From Buttiauxella selenatireducens (GTDB lineage Bacteria; Pseudomonadota; Gammaproteobacteria; Enterobacterales; Enterobacteriaceae): 64,000 nt of DNA. Of the stretch, positions 14,975-24,773 are shown piece after piece. Made by a program: the position numbers and the translations under genes. The notes under the pieces are model-generated. The model saw only the letters and a program-made list of their open reading frames with translations. It was not told where the DNA came from and searched no databases. Where the stretch lies: assembly GCF_031432975.1 (NCBI RefSeq), contig NZ_CP133838.1, positions 1,674,001 through 1,738,000 of the forward strand, written 5' to 3'. How positions within the stretch are numbered: position 1 is the stretch's first letter; each line of letters starts with the position of its first letter.

Positions 14975-16251
14975 TATGCTTCCTTTAAATCTTTTTCAGA
15001 TTGATTGCCTGCAACGTCAATAGGGGTGATCTCTTTGTCCGACTCACGGAAAAACACCAGGAACAGTACGGTAATCACCGCGATCATAATGGCACCGAAG
15101 CCCCACATTCCGGCCCAGTTGAACGTCTGGCCGTTGACCGGAGCAGGGAGGGCGAACATTTTTTCCATTAGCTGTGCGCCGATGCGATAACCGAGCAAAC
15201 TCCCGAAGCCCTGGCAACATAGCGTGATAAGCCCTTGTGCCGCGGTGCGCATATGGACGGGCGTTTTTTTATCCACGTAGATATAGGCGGTGACATAGTA
15301 AAAGTCGTAACTCACGCCGTGCAGCAGAATGCCAAGGAACAGCAGGCCGTAAGTAAAGATATGATCGGCACCACCGTAGACGAAGAAACCGTAACGAATT
15401 GCCGCGGTGATAAGACCAAGCAGTAATACCTTTTTAATGCCAAAGCGCTTAATAAAGAAAGGGAGCGCCAGCATAAAGAAGATTTCGGAGAACTGTCCGA
15501 GCGTCATCCATCCAGTGGCGTTATGCATACCCACTTCGGTCAGATAACCGTTGGCAAAGATGTAATAGAACGCCAGCGGCATAGCAAACAGGAATGAGCA
15601 GAAGAAAAAGACCAGGAAGTTTTTATCTCTTAGCAACACGATAGCGTCGAGGCCGAGCATCACTTTCAGGCTCATTTTACCGGTACTTTTCGGCGGCGTA
15701 TTTGGCAGCGTCAGGGCAAAGACACCCAGCAGTGCTGAGCTAGCGGCGGTGATAAGCAATGGAACGTTGGTCGGTGAAATATCGCTAAAACCCAACATTT
15801 GCGGCAGGAAACCGCACACCAGACCGGAAGCAATCCAACCGATAGTCCCCATGACCCGAATGCGCGGGAAGTCGCGCTCAACGTCCTCAACATTGGAGAA
15901 TGCGATGCTGTTGGTTAGCGCAATTGTCGGCATATAAGTCAGGGAATAGGCCAGCAATAGCGGGAAAAAGTAAACGAACTCCGTTTGCTGAGCGGCCAGG
16001 TACATCAACACTGCACCGACAAACATCAACAGTGCCAGCACCTTTTGCGCGGCAAAGAAACGGTCAGTCAGCGAGCCGACGAGAATTGGCGATAAAATAG
16101 CTGCGATCGCAGTACAGGCGTAAGACCAGCCGATTTCGGTTGGACTAAAACCACTTTTACTCAGGAATAGCCACAGAGGAACGAACCAGGCGCCCCAGAT
16201 AAACCATTCAATAAACATCATGAATGAAAGACTAATAGTTGTACGTTTCAT
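14974..16251 (-). CDS. yegT: Nucleoside:H+ symporter family transporter YegT
   Basis: A 425-residue inner-membrane protein of the major facilitator superfamily, NHS family (with NupG and XapB). About 12 hydrophobic segments are visible, starting with SFMMFIEWFIWGAWFVPLWL, and the central loop lies near residues 190-215. The C-terminal 25 residues are cytoplasmic and charged. It is the first gene of the leftward yegT-yegU-yegV operon. Nucleoside import by proton symport is inferred from the family. Confidence 0.94.
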   Translation of the reverse strand: MKRTTISLSFMMFIEWFIWGAWFVPLWLFLSKSGFSPTEIGWSYACTAIAAILSPILVGSLTDRFFAAQKVLALLMFVGAVLMYLAAQQTEFVYFFPLLLAYSLTYMPTIALTNSIAFSNVEDVERDFPRIRVMGTIGWIASGLVCGFLPQMLGFSDISPTNVPLLITAASSALLGVFALTLPNTPPKSTGKMSLKVMLGLDAIVLLRDKNFLVFFFCSFLFAMPLAFYYIFANGYLTEVGMHNATGWMTLGQFSEIFFMLALPFFIKRFGIKKVLLLGLITAAIRYGFFVYGGADHIFTYGLLFLGILLHGVSYDFYYVTAYIYVDKKTPVHMRTAAQGLITLCCQGFGSLLGYRIGAQLMEKMFALPAPVNGQTFNWAGMWGFGAIMIAVITVLFLVFFRESDKEITPIDVAGNQSEKDLKEA

Positions 16252-16529
16252 ACTTAGAACCTTTCATGATTGTGTTGGGTACACCTTAACCATACCAATC
16301 AATAATACCTTTTAAATACCTTTGCATTGATTCTTTGAGCGCCGTAACAAAAATACCCCTTATAACGGCAAAATGTTACACCGTAAAAGCAACCAAAAGT
16401 GCTCACCGAGTGGCGAAGCAGACCAGTCACGACCAGGATTAGGACTGCCTGTTTGCATCTACGTTCAAGCAGGTCAGGAATATCCATTCTCAGTGGGCAG
16501 GGGGCTCGCTGAAATAACGGGAGCGTATT
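16252..16529. promoter_or_regulatory. Divergent control region between yegT and fbaB
   Basis: A 278-bp gap with no gene. ATACC occurs at 16292-16296, 16305-16309 and 16316-16320, spaced 11-13 bases apart, in an AT-rich stretch 40-70 bases upstream of yegT. This could be an operator, for example for YegW, but no consensus is known to me. fbaB has a clear GGGAG ribosome binding site. Confidence 0.35.
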
Positions 16530-17582
16530 ATGACTGATATTGCGCAGTTGCTTGGCAAAGATGCCGACAGCTTGTTACAGCATCGTTGTATGACTATTCC
16601 GGCAGACCAGTTGTATCTGCCTGGCTCTGATTATGTAGACCGCGTAATGGTGGACAACAACCGTCCGCCTGCGGTGTTACGTAATATGCAGACGCTATAT
16701 AACACCGGTCGTCTGGCTGGCACCGGTTACCTCTCTATTTTACCCGTAGACCAGGGCGTTGAGCACTCCGCCGGAGCATCTTTCGCGGCAAACCCGCTCT
16801 ATTTTGACCCTAAGAACATTGTTGAACTGGCGATTGAAGCGGGTTGTAACTGTGTGGCTTCAACCTATGGCGTGCTGGCTTCGGTATCGCGTCGCTACGC
16901 CCATCGCATTCCTTTCCTCGTCAAACTGAACCACAACGAAACGTTGAGTTACCCCAATACCTTCGACCAGACGTTGTACGCAAGCGTTGAGCAGGCGTTC
17001 AATATGGGAGCCGTGGCAGTAGGCGCGACTATTTACTTTGGCTCACCGGAATCACGTCGTCAGATTGAAGAAATTTCTGTGGCGTTTGAACGTGCGCATG
17101 AGCTGGGGCTGGTGACAGTGCTGTGGGCGTATCTGCGTAATCCAGATTTCAAAAAAGAGGGAGTGGATTACCACGTCAGTGCTGACCTCACAGGGCAGGC
17201 GAATCATCTGGCGGCCACGATCGGCGCGGATATCGTGAAGCAGAAAATGGCGGAGAATAACGGGGGCTACAAAGCCGTAAACTTTGGTTATACCGATGAC
17301 CGCGTTTACACCAAACTGACCAGCGATAACCCTATCGATTTGGTGCGTTATCAACTGGCAAACTGCTACATGGGACGCGCCGGTTTGATTAACTCTGGTG
17401 GCGCTGCAGGAGGTGAAACCGACCTCACGGACGCAGTTCGTACTGCGGTAATTAACAAGCGTGCAGGCGGTATGGGGTTAATTCTGGGACGCAAAGCCTT
17501 TAAGAAATCCATGTCTGAAGGCGTGAAGTTAATCAACGCGGTCCAGGATGTTTATCTGGATGGAAAAGTCAGTATCGCCTGA
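16530..17582 (+). CDS. fbaB: Class I fructose-bisphosphate aldolase
   Basis: FbaB (DhnA-type class I aldolase) splits fructose 1,6-bisphosphate into DHAP and glyceraldehyde 3-phosphate through a Schiff-base lysine; it needs no metal. At 350 residues the length equals the E. coli enzyme. Recognisable segments include [32 protein letters not shown] and the GADIVKQKM region carrying the Schiff-base Lys (about residue 237), followed by [18 protein letters not shown], which binds phosphate. In E. coli it works mainly during gluconeogenic growth. It stands alone and is followed by a palindromic repeat. Confidence 0.97.
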   Translation: MTDIAQLLGKDADSLLQHRCMTIPADQLYLPGSDYVDRVMVDNNRPPAVLRNMQTLYNTGRLAGTGYLSILPVDQGVEHSAGASFAANPLYFDPKNIVELAIEAGCNCVASTYGVLASVSRRYAHRIPFLVKLNHNETLSYPNTFDQTLYASVEQAFNMGAVAVGATIYFGSPESRRQIEEISVAFERAHELGLVTVLWAYLRNPDFKKEGVDYHVSADLTGQANHLAATIGADIVKQKMAENNGGYKAVNFGYTDDRVYTKLTSDNPIDLVRYQLANCYMGRAGLINSGGAAGGETDLTDAVRTAVINKRAGGMGLILGRKAFKKSMSEGVKLINAVQDVYLDGKVSIA

Positions 17583-17589
17583 TCAATTG

Positions 17590-17699
17590 CCCTCACCCTA
17601 ACCCTCTCCCCCAGGAGAGGGGATAGCTTTGTTTCTCCCGTGGGAGAGGGAACCATGATTTTTCTCCCTCTCCCCGTGGGAGAGGGTCGGGGTGAGGGC
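17590..17699. repeat. Intergenic palindromic repeat, copy 1
   Basis: The segment opens with CCCTCACCCTAACCCTCTCC and closes with GGGAGAGGGTCGGGGTGAGGG, so the ends are inverted copies; further CTCTCCC/GGGAGAG pairs lie between. It sits between the convergent genes fbaB and yegS and could act as a two-way terminator. Copies 2 and 3 are at 52749 and 58113. Confidence 0.85.
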
Positions 17700-17746
17700 A
17701 TTCATGTCACCAGCCAGGCACCTTCTTTATATGCAGTAAATAACCG

Positions 17747-18646
17747 CTAGCCCAACAGCGGGCAATTTGGTGGCAGGCGGCAACTGAGAGCATTGGGGTG
17801 GATATCAATACGGAATTTCTGTCCGGTCAGCGGCTCGCCATCCAGGTTAAACGTAATATCATGCGGGGCCGTTATCTCAAACCAGGATGAACGCCCATCA
17901 ATAATATTCGGGCTGTCATCCGGGCGCGTAAGCGTGTTAAAAATGGCTGGCAGTAGTTCTTCGCCAGTAAAAATACGCAGCTCCAACAGCCCGTCATTAA
18001 TCAACGCTTGCGGGCAAAGTTGTTGCCCACCACCTGCCTGGCGACCATTGCCAATACCAATAACCAACGCGTCACCTTGCCACTCGAATTCTTCCCCGCG
18101 AATTTCGCAACGGTCTGGTTTGAGTGTATCCATGCGAATCAGGCCGTGAATAAAATAGGCGATACCACCGAGTGCGGCTTTCAGTTTTTCTGGTGTTTCG
18201 GTCGTAATGCGTGTGCCAAATCCACCGGTAGCCATATTAATAAAGAAGGAAGATTCGTTAACCTGAACCAGGTCTATGGCCACGCCTTTGCCGACAATCG
18301 CCAGTTGTAGCGCTTTATCCAGCTCCTGAGGAATGCCGACGCTGGTGGCAAAATCGTTTGCAGTGCCCAGCGGTAAAATCCCCAACACCGGGCGGTGTTC
18401 CGGGGCAAGCTGTGCAAGTGCGGTCGCCACTTCGTTGATAGTGCCATCGCCACCACCTGCGACGACAGTTGCCACACCCATACGCCAGGCCTCTTCAACA
18501 TAACGTATCGCATCCCCTTTTTCCCAGGTTACACGGATATGCACTGTGTATCCCTCTTCACGCATGACTTTCACCGCGCTGCGTAAGGTGTCGTTTTCTG
18601 CACCTTTACCGTTCAGGATAACAAGCGTTACTGGTAACTGCTCCAT
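17747..18646 (-). CDS. yegS: Lipid kinase YegS
   Basis: A 299-residue soluble lipid kinase of the diacylglycerol-kinase catalytic-domain family; E. coli YegS phosphorylates phosphatidylglycerol in vitro. The nucleotide-binding motif [14 protein letters not shown] is near residue 62, then PLGTANDFA, and the beta-sandwich C-terminal domain with FNLDGEPL. The length equals that of E. coli. It is a single gene, converging with fbaB across the repeat at 17590. Confidence 0.95.
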   Translation of the reverse strand: MEQLPVTLVILNGKGAENDTLRSAVKVMREEGYTVHIRVTWEKGDAIRYVEEAWRMGVATVVAGGGDGTINEVATALAQLAPEHRPVLGILPLGTANDFATSVGIPQELDKALQLAIVGKGVAIDLVQVNESSFFINMATGGFGTRITTETPEKLKAALGGIAYFIHGLIRMDTLKPDRCEIRGEEFEWQGDALVIGIGNGRQAGGGQQLCPQALINDGLLELRIFTGEELLPAIFNTLTRPDDSPNIIDGRSSWFEITAPHDITFNLDGEPLTGQKFRIDIHPNALSCRLPPNCPLLG

Positions 18647-18732
18647 GGCATACCTCAGGAATTATCGTTGAATTGAGAGTGTATCTTATGCGTGGCGTTT
18701 ACGGTTAAGAACGAGATGAGTCTGAGGGCTTG

Positions 18733-18772
18733 AGCAAAAAAGAAGGCCTGTGAAAGGGAGATTTCACAGGCC
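18733..18772 (-). terminator. Rho-independent terminator of trhP
   Basis: On the minus strand GGCCTGTGAAA pairs with TTTCACAGGCC (an 11-bp perfect stem, 18745-18772, six-base loop) and runs into CTTCTTTTTT. It lies about 135 bases past the trhP stop codon. Confidence 0.75.
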
Positions 18773-18906
18773 AATGAGGTGGTTCCTGGTATAGCTAGCA
18801 TTTATGGGTTATGTTTTTCAGCGCTGAGATAATAACCGCATCTAACGAAGCGGTGTGTGATCGGTTTCTAAGAATTTTCTCAGCGCGAAAAAATAACGCA
18901 AATTAA

Positions 18907-20268
18907 CTATTTAGCGTGCGGATCTCGTGAGGTCTGACCTGCCAGGTTACGCATTAGCAGCGCATAATCCAGCGATACATCTTCCGGCACAGGCATCCAT
19001 ACGGTATGACCATCTCCAGGCGCGACATCAATCGGTTGCGCTTTGGTGTTTTCCAGCACTTCGAGAGTAAAAGTGACGTTACCTTGCGGTGTCATTAACT
19101 CCAGGCTGTCGCCCAGCAGGAATTTATTCTTCACTTTTACTGCCGCCAGCTCGCCACGACGTTCCCCGGTAAATTCACCCACAAACTGCTGAGTTTCAGA
19201 AACCGAGTGGCCGTAGTCATAGTTCTGATAGGAATCATGATTATGGCGACGCAAGAAACCTTCGGTATAGCCACGGTGCGCCAAACCTTCGAGTGTGGTC
19301 AGAAGTGTTGGGTCAAACGGTTTTCCTGCTGCTGCATCATCAATCGCACGGCGATAGACCTGAGCGGTGCGCGCGCAGTAGTAATAGGATTTGGTACGGC
19401 CTTCAATTTTCAGCGAATGTACGCCCATTTTAGTCAGGCGTTCAACGTGTTCAATTGCCCGCAGATCTTTCGAGTTCATGATGTAGGTGCCGTGTTCGTC
19501 TTCGAACGCCGTCATGTACTCACCTGGACGCTTGGCTTCTTCCATCATGAATACTTTATCGGTCGGCGCACCTGCGCCAAGCGTAGGTTCGATGTTTTGC
19601 ACCGGAATCGGCTCGTGAAGATGCACGATATTGCCCACATCATCTTCTTTGCCTTCTTCAACTTTGTATTCCCAACGGCAGGCGTTGGTGCAGGTTCCCT
19701 GGTTTGGGTCGCGCTTGTTGATGTAACCCGAAAGCAGGCAACGGCCAGAGTAGGCCATGCACAATGCGCCATGAACGAAGATTTCAAGCTCCATGTCCGG
19801 CACTTGCTCACGGACCTCAGCAATTTCTTCAAGGGAGAGTTCGCGAGAAAGAATGACGCGGGTCAGCCCCATTTGTTTCCAGAACTTCACGGTTGCCCAG
19901 TTTACGGCGTTGGCCTGCACGGACAGGTGAACATCCATTTCCGGGAACGCTTCGCGCACCATCATGATAAGGCCGGGGTCGGACATTATCAGAGCGTCTG
20001 GGCCCATATCGATAACCGGCTTCAGGTCACGGATAAAGGTTTTCAGTTTGGCGTTGTGCGGGGCAATGTTGACAACCACGTAGAATTTTTTACCCAATTC
20101 GTGGGCTTCGTTAATACCCAACTGGAGATTTTCGTGATTGAACTCGTTATTGCGTACGCGTAAGGAGTAGCGCGGCTGGCCCGCGTAAACCGCATCGGCG
20201 CCATAGGCGAAAGCGTAACGCATATTTTTCAGCGTTCCGGCTGGCGAAAGAAGTTCTGGTTTAAACAT
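18907..20268 (-). CDS. trhP: tRNA 5-hydroxyuridine synthesis protein TrhP (YegQ)
   Basis: A 453-residue U32-peptidase-family protein, the same length as E. coli YegQ/TrhP. In E. coli it hydroxylates U34 of several tRNAs, using prephenate as a needed metabolite, on the way to cmo5U. Family marks include LSPAGTLKNMRYAFAYGADAVY at the N-terminus and the cysteine-rich cluster MAYSGRCLLSGYINKRDPNQ followed by GTCTNACRW (about residues 169-195), expected to bind an iron-sulfur centre. The C-terminal domain is a beta barrel. Single gene with its own terminator. Confidence 0.95.
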   Translation of the reverse strand: MFKPELLSPAGTLKNMRYAFAYGADAVYAGQPRYSLRVRNNEFNHENLQLGINEAHELGKKFYVVVNIAPHNAKLKTFIRDLKPVIDMGPDALIMSDPGLIMMVREAFPEMDVHLSVQANAVNWATVKFWKQMGLTRVILSRELSLEEIAEVREQVPDMELEIFVHGALCMAYSGRCLLSGYINKRDPNQGTCTNACRWEYKVEEGKEDDVGNIVHLHEPIPVQNIEPTLGAGAPTDKVFMMEEAKRPGEYMTAFEDEHGTYIMNSKDLRAIEHVERLTKMGVHSLKIEGRTKSYYYCARTAQVYRRAIDDAAAGKPFDPTLLTTLEGLAHRGYTEGFLRRHNHDSYQNYDYGHSVSETQQFVGEFTGERRGELAAVKVKNKFLLGDSLELMTPQGNVTFTLEVLENTKAQPIDVAPGDGHTVWMPVPEDVSLDYALLMRNLAGQTSRDPHAK

Positions 20269-20464
20269 GATGTTCTCGTTCTGATATCAGGTCAGAACCG
20301 CCTCACCTGATGAAGCGGCTTGGAAAAGTGGGATTGCCACAATTTTAGGGTGGGAATTGTAACGTTATGGGAAAGGGGAGTAAACCATCGTTGCCGGTGC
20401 ACGCTCTTATACCTTGAATTATTTAGGTTATACTTAGCGAAATCACAATGAATTTGGCTATTTT

Positions 20465-21112
20465 ATGAATGATTTGAATAATCGTAGTGTTATAGAAAAG
20501 CCTCTGGAAAGCCTGAATCGCTTGATTGCTGCTTTTACCCATATTTCCGAACCTTTCCCGCTTGTTGGCAAGCACACCGAGGCTCGCTTAAAAGGTAAAA
20601 ACGCGGGGTTTGAGGTTTTCGTGGTGACAAAGGGGCGAGTGGATATATGGCGTGAGGTGGATAATCGGCTGGTCGAAACCGCTTTTGCACCGACAATACT
20701 CGGGTTGCAAGGCTCTGCGTATCGATCTCAATATTATCATTTACAATTCCCGGCAGGCAGTGAAGTCAGTACGCTACCATTGCAAACGGCAATAGAAATA
20801 ATCGAGCAGCAGTCGTTGTGGCGTGACATGTTTTACTACCAGGGTTATCTCAATGATCGGCAACTGCATCATGAATCAATGCTGATAAACAGCTCTACTT
20901 ATGAAACTGTTTGTTTATTTCTTAAAGAGTTAGCTCATTATGCTGATGACGAGCGTGCAAGGCTAAGTGTCGCTGATTACATTTTGCAGCGTTCAAATCT
21001 TGCGCGGAGCGGCGTAATGAAAGTGCTGGCAGATCTGCGTTTCGGTGGCTATATCGAAATTCACCACGGAAAGCTGATCAAAATCCTCAATAACTTCCCC
21101 AAAAGTTACTGA
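20465..21112 (+). CDS. IprA/YaiV-family winged-helix regulator
   Basis: A 215-residue protein with the layout of the IprA/YaiV group of Crp-like regulators: an N-terminal cupin-like sensor (about 20-130, with EVFVVTKGRVDIWREVDNRL and PTILGLQGS) and a C-terminal winged helix (about 145-210, SVADYILQRSNLARSGVMKV then FGGYIEIHHGKLIKI). No cyclic-nucleotide binding residues are obvious. It lies just upstream of, and in line with, the three-gene adhesin-like set and may control it. The ATG has no strong ribosome binding site. Confidence 0.75.
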   Translation: MNDLNNRSVIEKPLESLNRLIAAFTHISEPFPLVGKHTEARLKGKNAGFEVFVVTKGRVDIWREVDNRLVETAFAPTILGLQGSAYRSQYYHLQFPAGSEVSTLPLQTAIEIIEQQSLWRDMFYYQGYLNDRQLHHESMLINSSTYETVCLFLKELAHYADDERARLSVADYILQRSNLARSGVMKVLADLRFGGYIEIHHGKLIKILNNFPKSY

Positions 21113-21487
21113 AAAATATCTTATTTTTCATTACCGCTAATCCTTCCGGACTGATTGTATTTATACGAACTGTCCGCCTTCCTACACTTCGATTCGTGAT
21201 CGGGTCATCGTCCAGGAATTAACTTGTTTCATATGGATTATCTATATGAAAAATTTAATCATACAAATGATCGATTATTTAGCTTGTTGTATTTTCAGGC
21301 TTTTATCTTTTTTGTGGGTTGTGCCATCGCTTATGAATCTTTATAAAGCTAAAATTCTATCCAGTTTTGGATATTTCAATGGTCAATAAACACGTTCATA
21401 ATTTGATTCATTCCCAGCACGGTACGAGATTTTTATTTAGCCACTCTATTAAAGGTGACTCTCTGCCGATAATACTTTTCGGTGTGT
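21113..21487 (+). promoter_or_regulatory. 375-bp leader upstream of the adhesin-like operon
   Basis: AT-rich DNA between the regulator and the inverse autotransporter gene. A weak hairpin GAAAAATA/TATTTTTC follows the regulator stop. No clear -35/-10 pair stands out. A 57-codon frame from ATG 21379 runs over the next start but lacks a ribosome binding site. Confidence 0.3.
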
Positions 21488-23743
21488 ATGAAAAAGATAA
21501 TATTTTATTTTCTGATGGCGCCATCGTTAAGTATGTTATTTCCAGGTGTTAGTTATTCTGCTAATAACATCGTTTTGCCTGACCTCGGAAGTAGTGATTC
21601 CATTATGAGTGAGCATAGTTCACCTACAGCTTCAGCTTTAAGTGATAAAAATAATCTCATTGAGAAAAAAACTTCTGAAATTTTGGTCAGTCAAGCACAA
21701 AGTAATTTCTATAACTTGACGCCAGAAGGAATGAAGTCTCAAGCTTTGCAATATGGTAAAACGTTGGCGACAGACGCTGCACAAACAAAAATTGAGTCGC
21801 TACTTTCGCCCTATGGTCATATTGCAACAAGTTTAAATATTAATGATAAAGGCAATCTTGATGGTTCTTCGCTGGATTATTTAATTCCGTGGTATGAAGG
21901 GGAAAGTGACCTCTGGTTCAGTCAATTTTCAGTCCACAATAAAGACGGGCGTACTATTGCAAATATGGGGGCGGGCGTTCGTCACAATATTGCTAAAGAG
22001 TGGATGCTGGGTTCCAACGTTTTTTATGACCACGATATCACTCGCGGGCATCATCGTGCGGGCTTCGGTGGTGAAGCCTGGACAAATTATTTGAAATTGA
22101 GTGGAAACTATTATCTCCCGCTTTCTTCATGGAAAGACTCACCGGATCTTGAAGATTACGAGGAACGTCCTGCCCGTGGCTGGGATTTACGTATGCAGGC
22201 TTATTTGCCTGCTTATCCGCAGCTGGGTTCATCATTAGTATATGAAAAATACTACGGCGATCAGGTTGCGTTATTTGGTACCGATAATTTGCAGAAAGAC
22301 CCGTCTGCGGTGACGGTGGGCATTGATTACACGCCGGTTCCGTTGATTACCCTGCAAGCTGGCTACAAAAAAGGGGATACGGAAACAAACGAAGCGACGG
22401 CAAATTTGAGCCTGGATTATCGCATCGGTGTCCCTTTATCAAAACAGCTTGATGGTGATGAAGTCGCGCAAATGCGTACCCTTGCGGGTAGTCGAATGGA
22501 TTTTGTCGACCGCAATAATGACATCGTGCTGGAGTATCGTGAGAAAAATGATCTTGATGTAGGGCTTTATCTCAAACCTACCGGGACAGCGGCTGCCTGT
22601 ATTCTGGCTGATGACCCCGATAGCGCTGAGGCTTATGAGGGCTGCCATTGGACAGTCAATGCTACCGTGACCTCGCATCTTAAACTTAAGAGCGCGCAGT
22701 GGGTACCGATGAGCAGCTTCAGCCCGGAAAACACACTTGGATTACCCGCTTTAACATCAGGAAATATCAGTAACGGGCAGGACAATCATTGGATGCTGAC
22801 GTTCCCGGCATGGGTGGATTCAACCGATCCGAATGCGAATAAATACAAGCTTGCATTAACGCTGGTGGATGATAAAGGGCATACGAAACAATCTAATGCC
22901 GTGAATATCATCGTGACAGAAGCACCTATTAATTATCAGCTAGTCATTGATGACAGTGGTGAAGCGAAAAAGGCCATCAAGCTACTTGCCAATGGTAATA
23001 GTTTTGCAAATCTTGTCGCCAGTGGTGCCAAAGTTTCAGGTCTTGCGGGTGAAACGACGCCAGTTGATGCCCAGAACCTGGGGTTAACCTTCCATGCTTA
23101 TAAAATGGAAGATAAATCGCATTCTCAGGAAGTCACGATTCATGCTTCAAAAAGCGAATGTACTTCAGGCAGCGAATGCCTTTTTTATAAAGAACCACCA
23201 TCCGGCTCTGAAGCAGTATTAGGCAGTACGATGAGCGGAGTCTTTTCGGTAATAGCATCAAAGGATGATGACAATACCAAGAAAACGAACGCGGTATTAG
23301 TCGATTTTAGCCCAGCGAGCACCATGATTTATAGCGCGATCGTTGATAGCGAAAATCCAACCGTTAATTTAACTGCGACGAAAGGCAATGTGCTTAAACT
23401 TGGCCATAAATATCAGTTCAAAATTGCCTATGACAGCAATAATAACGGGCAGTGGGATGCGACAGATCGTGAAACTGTTTCGGATAGTAACCCGACGCCA
23501 TTAATTTCGTTGGTCGATTATAAATGGTTTTTTGCTGGTGATTCATCTGACGGAACAAAAGGTGGTTACGCAGTGAATTCGACAAATAATAATACGATTC
23601 TCATTCCTGAAACTAACGCGCAATCAAGCCAGGTATTTGCTAATGCAGGCGCGGATGGAGTGCAGGGATATGAACTGAAAGTTGATTACCAGTTAACACC
23701 GTCAGGGCAACAAATTATGAATAATCTGCGCGCAGCAAAATAG
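21488..23743 (+). CDS. SinH/intimin-like inverse autotransporter adhesin
   Basis: A 751-residue outer-membrane protein from ATG 21488. Residues 1-25 form a signal peptide ending SYSA. Residues about 95-325 form the inverse-autotransporter beta barrel, with the family blocks SLDYLIPWYEGESDLWFSQF, GWDLRMQAYLPAYPQLGSSL and YEKYYGDQVALFG. The passenger follows: Ig-like beta domains (about 330-600) and a C-terminal domain (about 615-750) beginning DSENPTVNL. No LysM domain is visible. This matches SinH/YchO-like intimin relatives. The C-terminal domain is closely copied in the next gene. The ribosome binding site is weak. Confidence 0.86.
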   Translation: MKKIIFYFLMAPSLSMLFPGVSYSANNIVLPDLGSSDSIMSEHSSPTASALSDKNNLIEKKTSEILVSQAQSNFYNLTPEGMKSQALQYGKTLATDAAQTKIESLLSPYGHIATSLNINDKGNLDGSSLDYLIPWYEGESDLWFSQFSVHNKDGRTIANMGAGVRHNIAKEWMLGSNVFYDHDITRGHHRAGFGGEAWTNYLKLSGNYYLPLSSWKDSPDLEDYEERPARGWDLRMQAYLPAYPQLGSSLVYEKYYGDQVALFGTDNLQKDPSAVTVGIDYTPVPLITLQAGYKKGDTETNEATANLSLDYRIGVPLSKQLDGDEVAQMRTLAGSRMDFVDRNNDIVLEYREKNDLDVGLYLKPTGTAAACILADDPDSAEAYEGCHWTVNATVTSHLKLKSAQWVPMSSFSPENTLGLPALTSGNISNGQDNHWMLTFPAWVDSTDPNANKYKLALTLVDDKGHTKQSNAVNIIVTEAPINYQLVIDDSGEAKKAIKLLANGNSFANLVASGAKVSGLAGETTPVDAQNLGLTFHAYKMEDKSHSQEVTIHASKSECTSGSECLFYKEPPSGSEAVLGSTMSGVFSVIASKDDDNTKKTNAVLVDFSPASTMIYSAIVDSENPTVNLTATKGNVLKLGHKYQFKIAYDSNNNGQWDATDRETVSDSNPTPLISLVDYKWFFAGDSSDGTKGGYAVNSTNNNTILIPETNAQSSQVFANAGADGVQGYELKVDYQLTPSGQQIMNNLRAAK

Positions 23744-23795
23744 GCTCAGAGGATTCAGGTAATAGTTAATACTAACTTTATGAGTCAATATCAAT

Positions 23796-24683
23796 ATGAA
23801 AACATTTAATAAAACACTGCTGGCAAGCTTTGTCTTCGTCAGTTGCAGTCCCTTTGCTATGGCAGTTATGACAGACTCGGCAGGTACGCTTAACGGTACC
23901 GTGCCTGTGATTACATCTGGCCCGGGCGGTCCAGACCATACTGTTTCTTTCTCAAATGACCATACCGGTGGTTCAATTGATGGGATGGTTCCGGGTGACA
24001 AAATCTCGTTGGCTTACCTGATAAAAGATGCTGAAGGGGATAAGGATAGCAGTAACACTTCCATCAAATGGTTTACCACGACGGATGGCGTTGGGGCGAA
24101 TAAAAAGATGTTGTCGGGCAGCGATGGAAAGGATTTTTATACCATTCAGAATACTGATGCTGGGCTCTATTTAGGGGCAGAAATTACGGAACAAACCTCA
24201 ACAGGGGTGCCAGCGACTGGGCAAACTATCGTCATTAATGACGTCAGTAAAAACGATAGTTCGGACGGTATTCCCGATGGTCCAATTGTGGGCGGCACCA
24301 TCGGTACTGCAATCGTCGATAGCGCTGAACCAACGGTTAACTTAATTGGTAAAGCGGATAGCAAACTGCAAGTTGGCCACACTTATCAGTTCCAGGTCTG
24401 GTATGACGTTAACAATAACGGTACAAAAGATGCGGGCGAACTCGATGCATCGGCTAACTATAACTACAAATGGGTCTTCGGCGGCACGAGTGCAACAACT
24501 GGCACTGCCGGTGGTGATGCTGTAAGCAGCACAGACAACAAAGACTTGACCATCCCGGCCACAAACGTTGATGCGAAAAATGTATTTGCAACGGCGGGTG
24601 CAGATGGTGTCCAGGGTTACAGCCTGAAAGTCGATTACAACGCAAAAGTTAAAGCTGTTTTGAAATCGACCAAGCGTAAATAA
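23796..24683 (+). CDS. Exported protein sharing the adhesin's C-terminal domain
   Basis: A 295-residue protein with a clear signal peptide (cleavage after FAMA, residue 23). Residues about 24-165 form one beta domain opening with DSAGTLNGTVPVITSGPGGP. Residues about 172-290 (DSAEPTVNLIGKADSKLQVG onward, ending ATAGADGVQGYSLKVDY) closely repeat the C-terminal passenger domain of the upstream adhesin. It has no barrel, so it would reach the periplasm and need a partner to reach the surface. In Salmonella sinH is followed by sinI; this may be an equivalent, though that is inference. Only 52 bases separate it from the upstream gene. Confidence 0.72.
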   Translation: MKTFNKTLLASFVFVSCSPFAMAVMTDSAGTLNGTVPVITSGPGGPDHTVSFSNDHTGGSIDGMVPGDKISLAYLIKDAEGDKDSSNTSIKWFTTTDGVGANKKMLSGSDGKDFYTIQNTDAGLYLGAEITEQTSTGVPATGQTIVINDVSKNDSSDGIPDGPIVGGTIGTAIVDSAEPTVNLIGKADSKLQVGHTYQFQVWYDVNNNGTKDAGELDASANYNYKWVFGGTSATTGTAGGDAVSSTDNKDLTIPATNVDAKNVFATAGADGVQGYSLKVDYNAKVKAVLKSTKRK

Positions 24684-24697
24684 TCTGTGGGAAGAGT

Positions 24698-24727
24698 GGG
24701 AGTTGAGCACTTTGGTGCTCAATTCCC
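24698..24727. repeat. Hairpin between the two exported-protein genes
   Basis: GGGAGTTGAGCAC pairs with GTGCTCAATTCCC (one G-U pair) around TTTG. There is no T run after it, so it is more likely an mRNA stability or attenuating element than a complete terminator. Confidence 0.5.
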
Positions 24728-24773
24728 ATTACAAGGATGCCTCTTATTCATTTAGCCATTGCATGGTGAAATC

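Noticed and set aside
19207-20163. 318-codon open frame on the + strand opposite trhP
   Set aside because: It is fully antisense to the well-conserved trhP gene, has no ribosome binding site, and its composition follows the complementary codon pattern.
21367-21552. 61-codon ORF overlapping the start of the adhesin gene
   Set aside because: No ribosome binding site, out of frame with the adhesin, and no recognisable protein features; a leader peptide is possible but unsupported.
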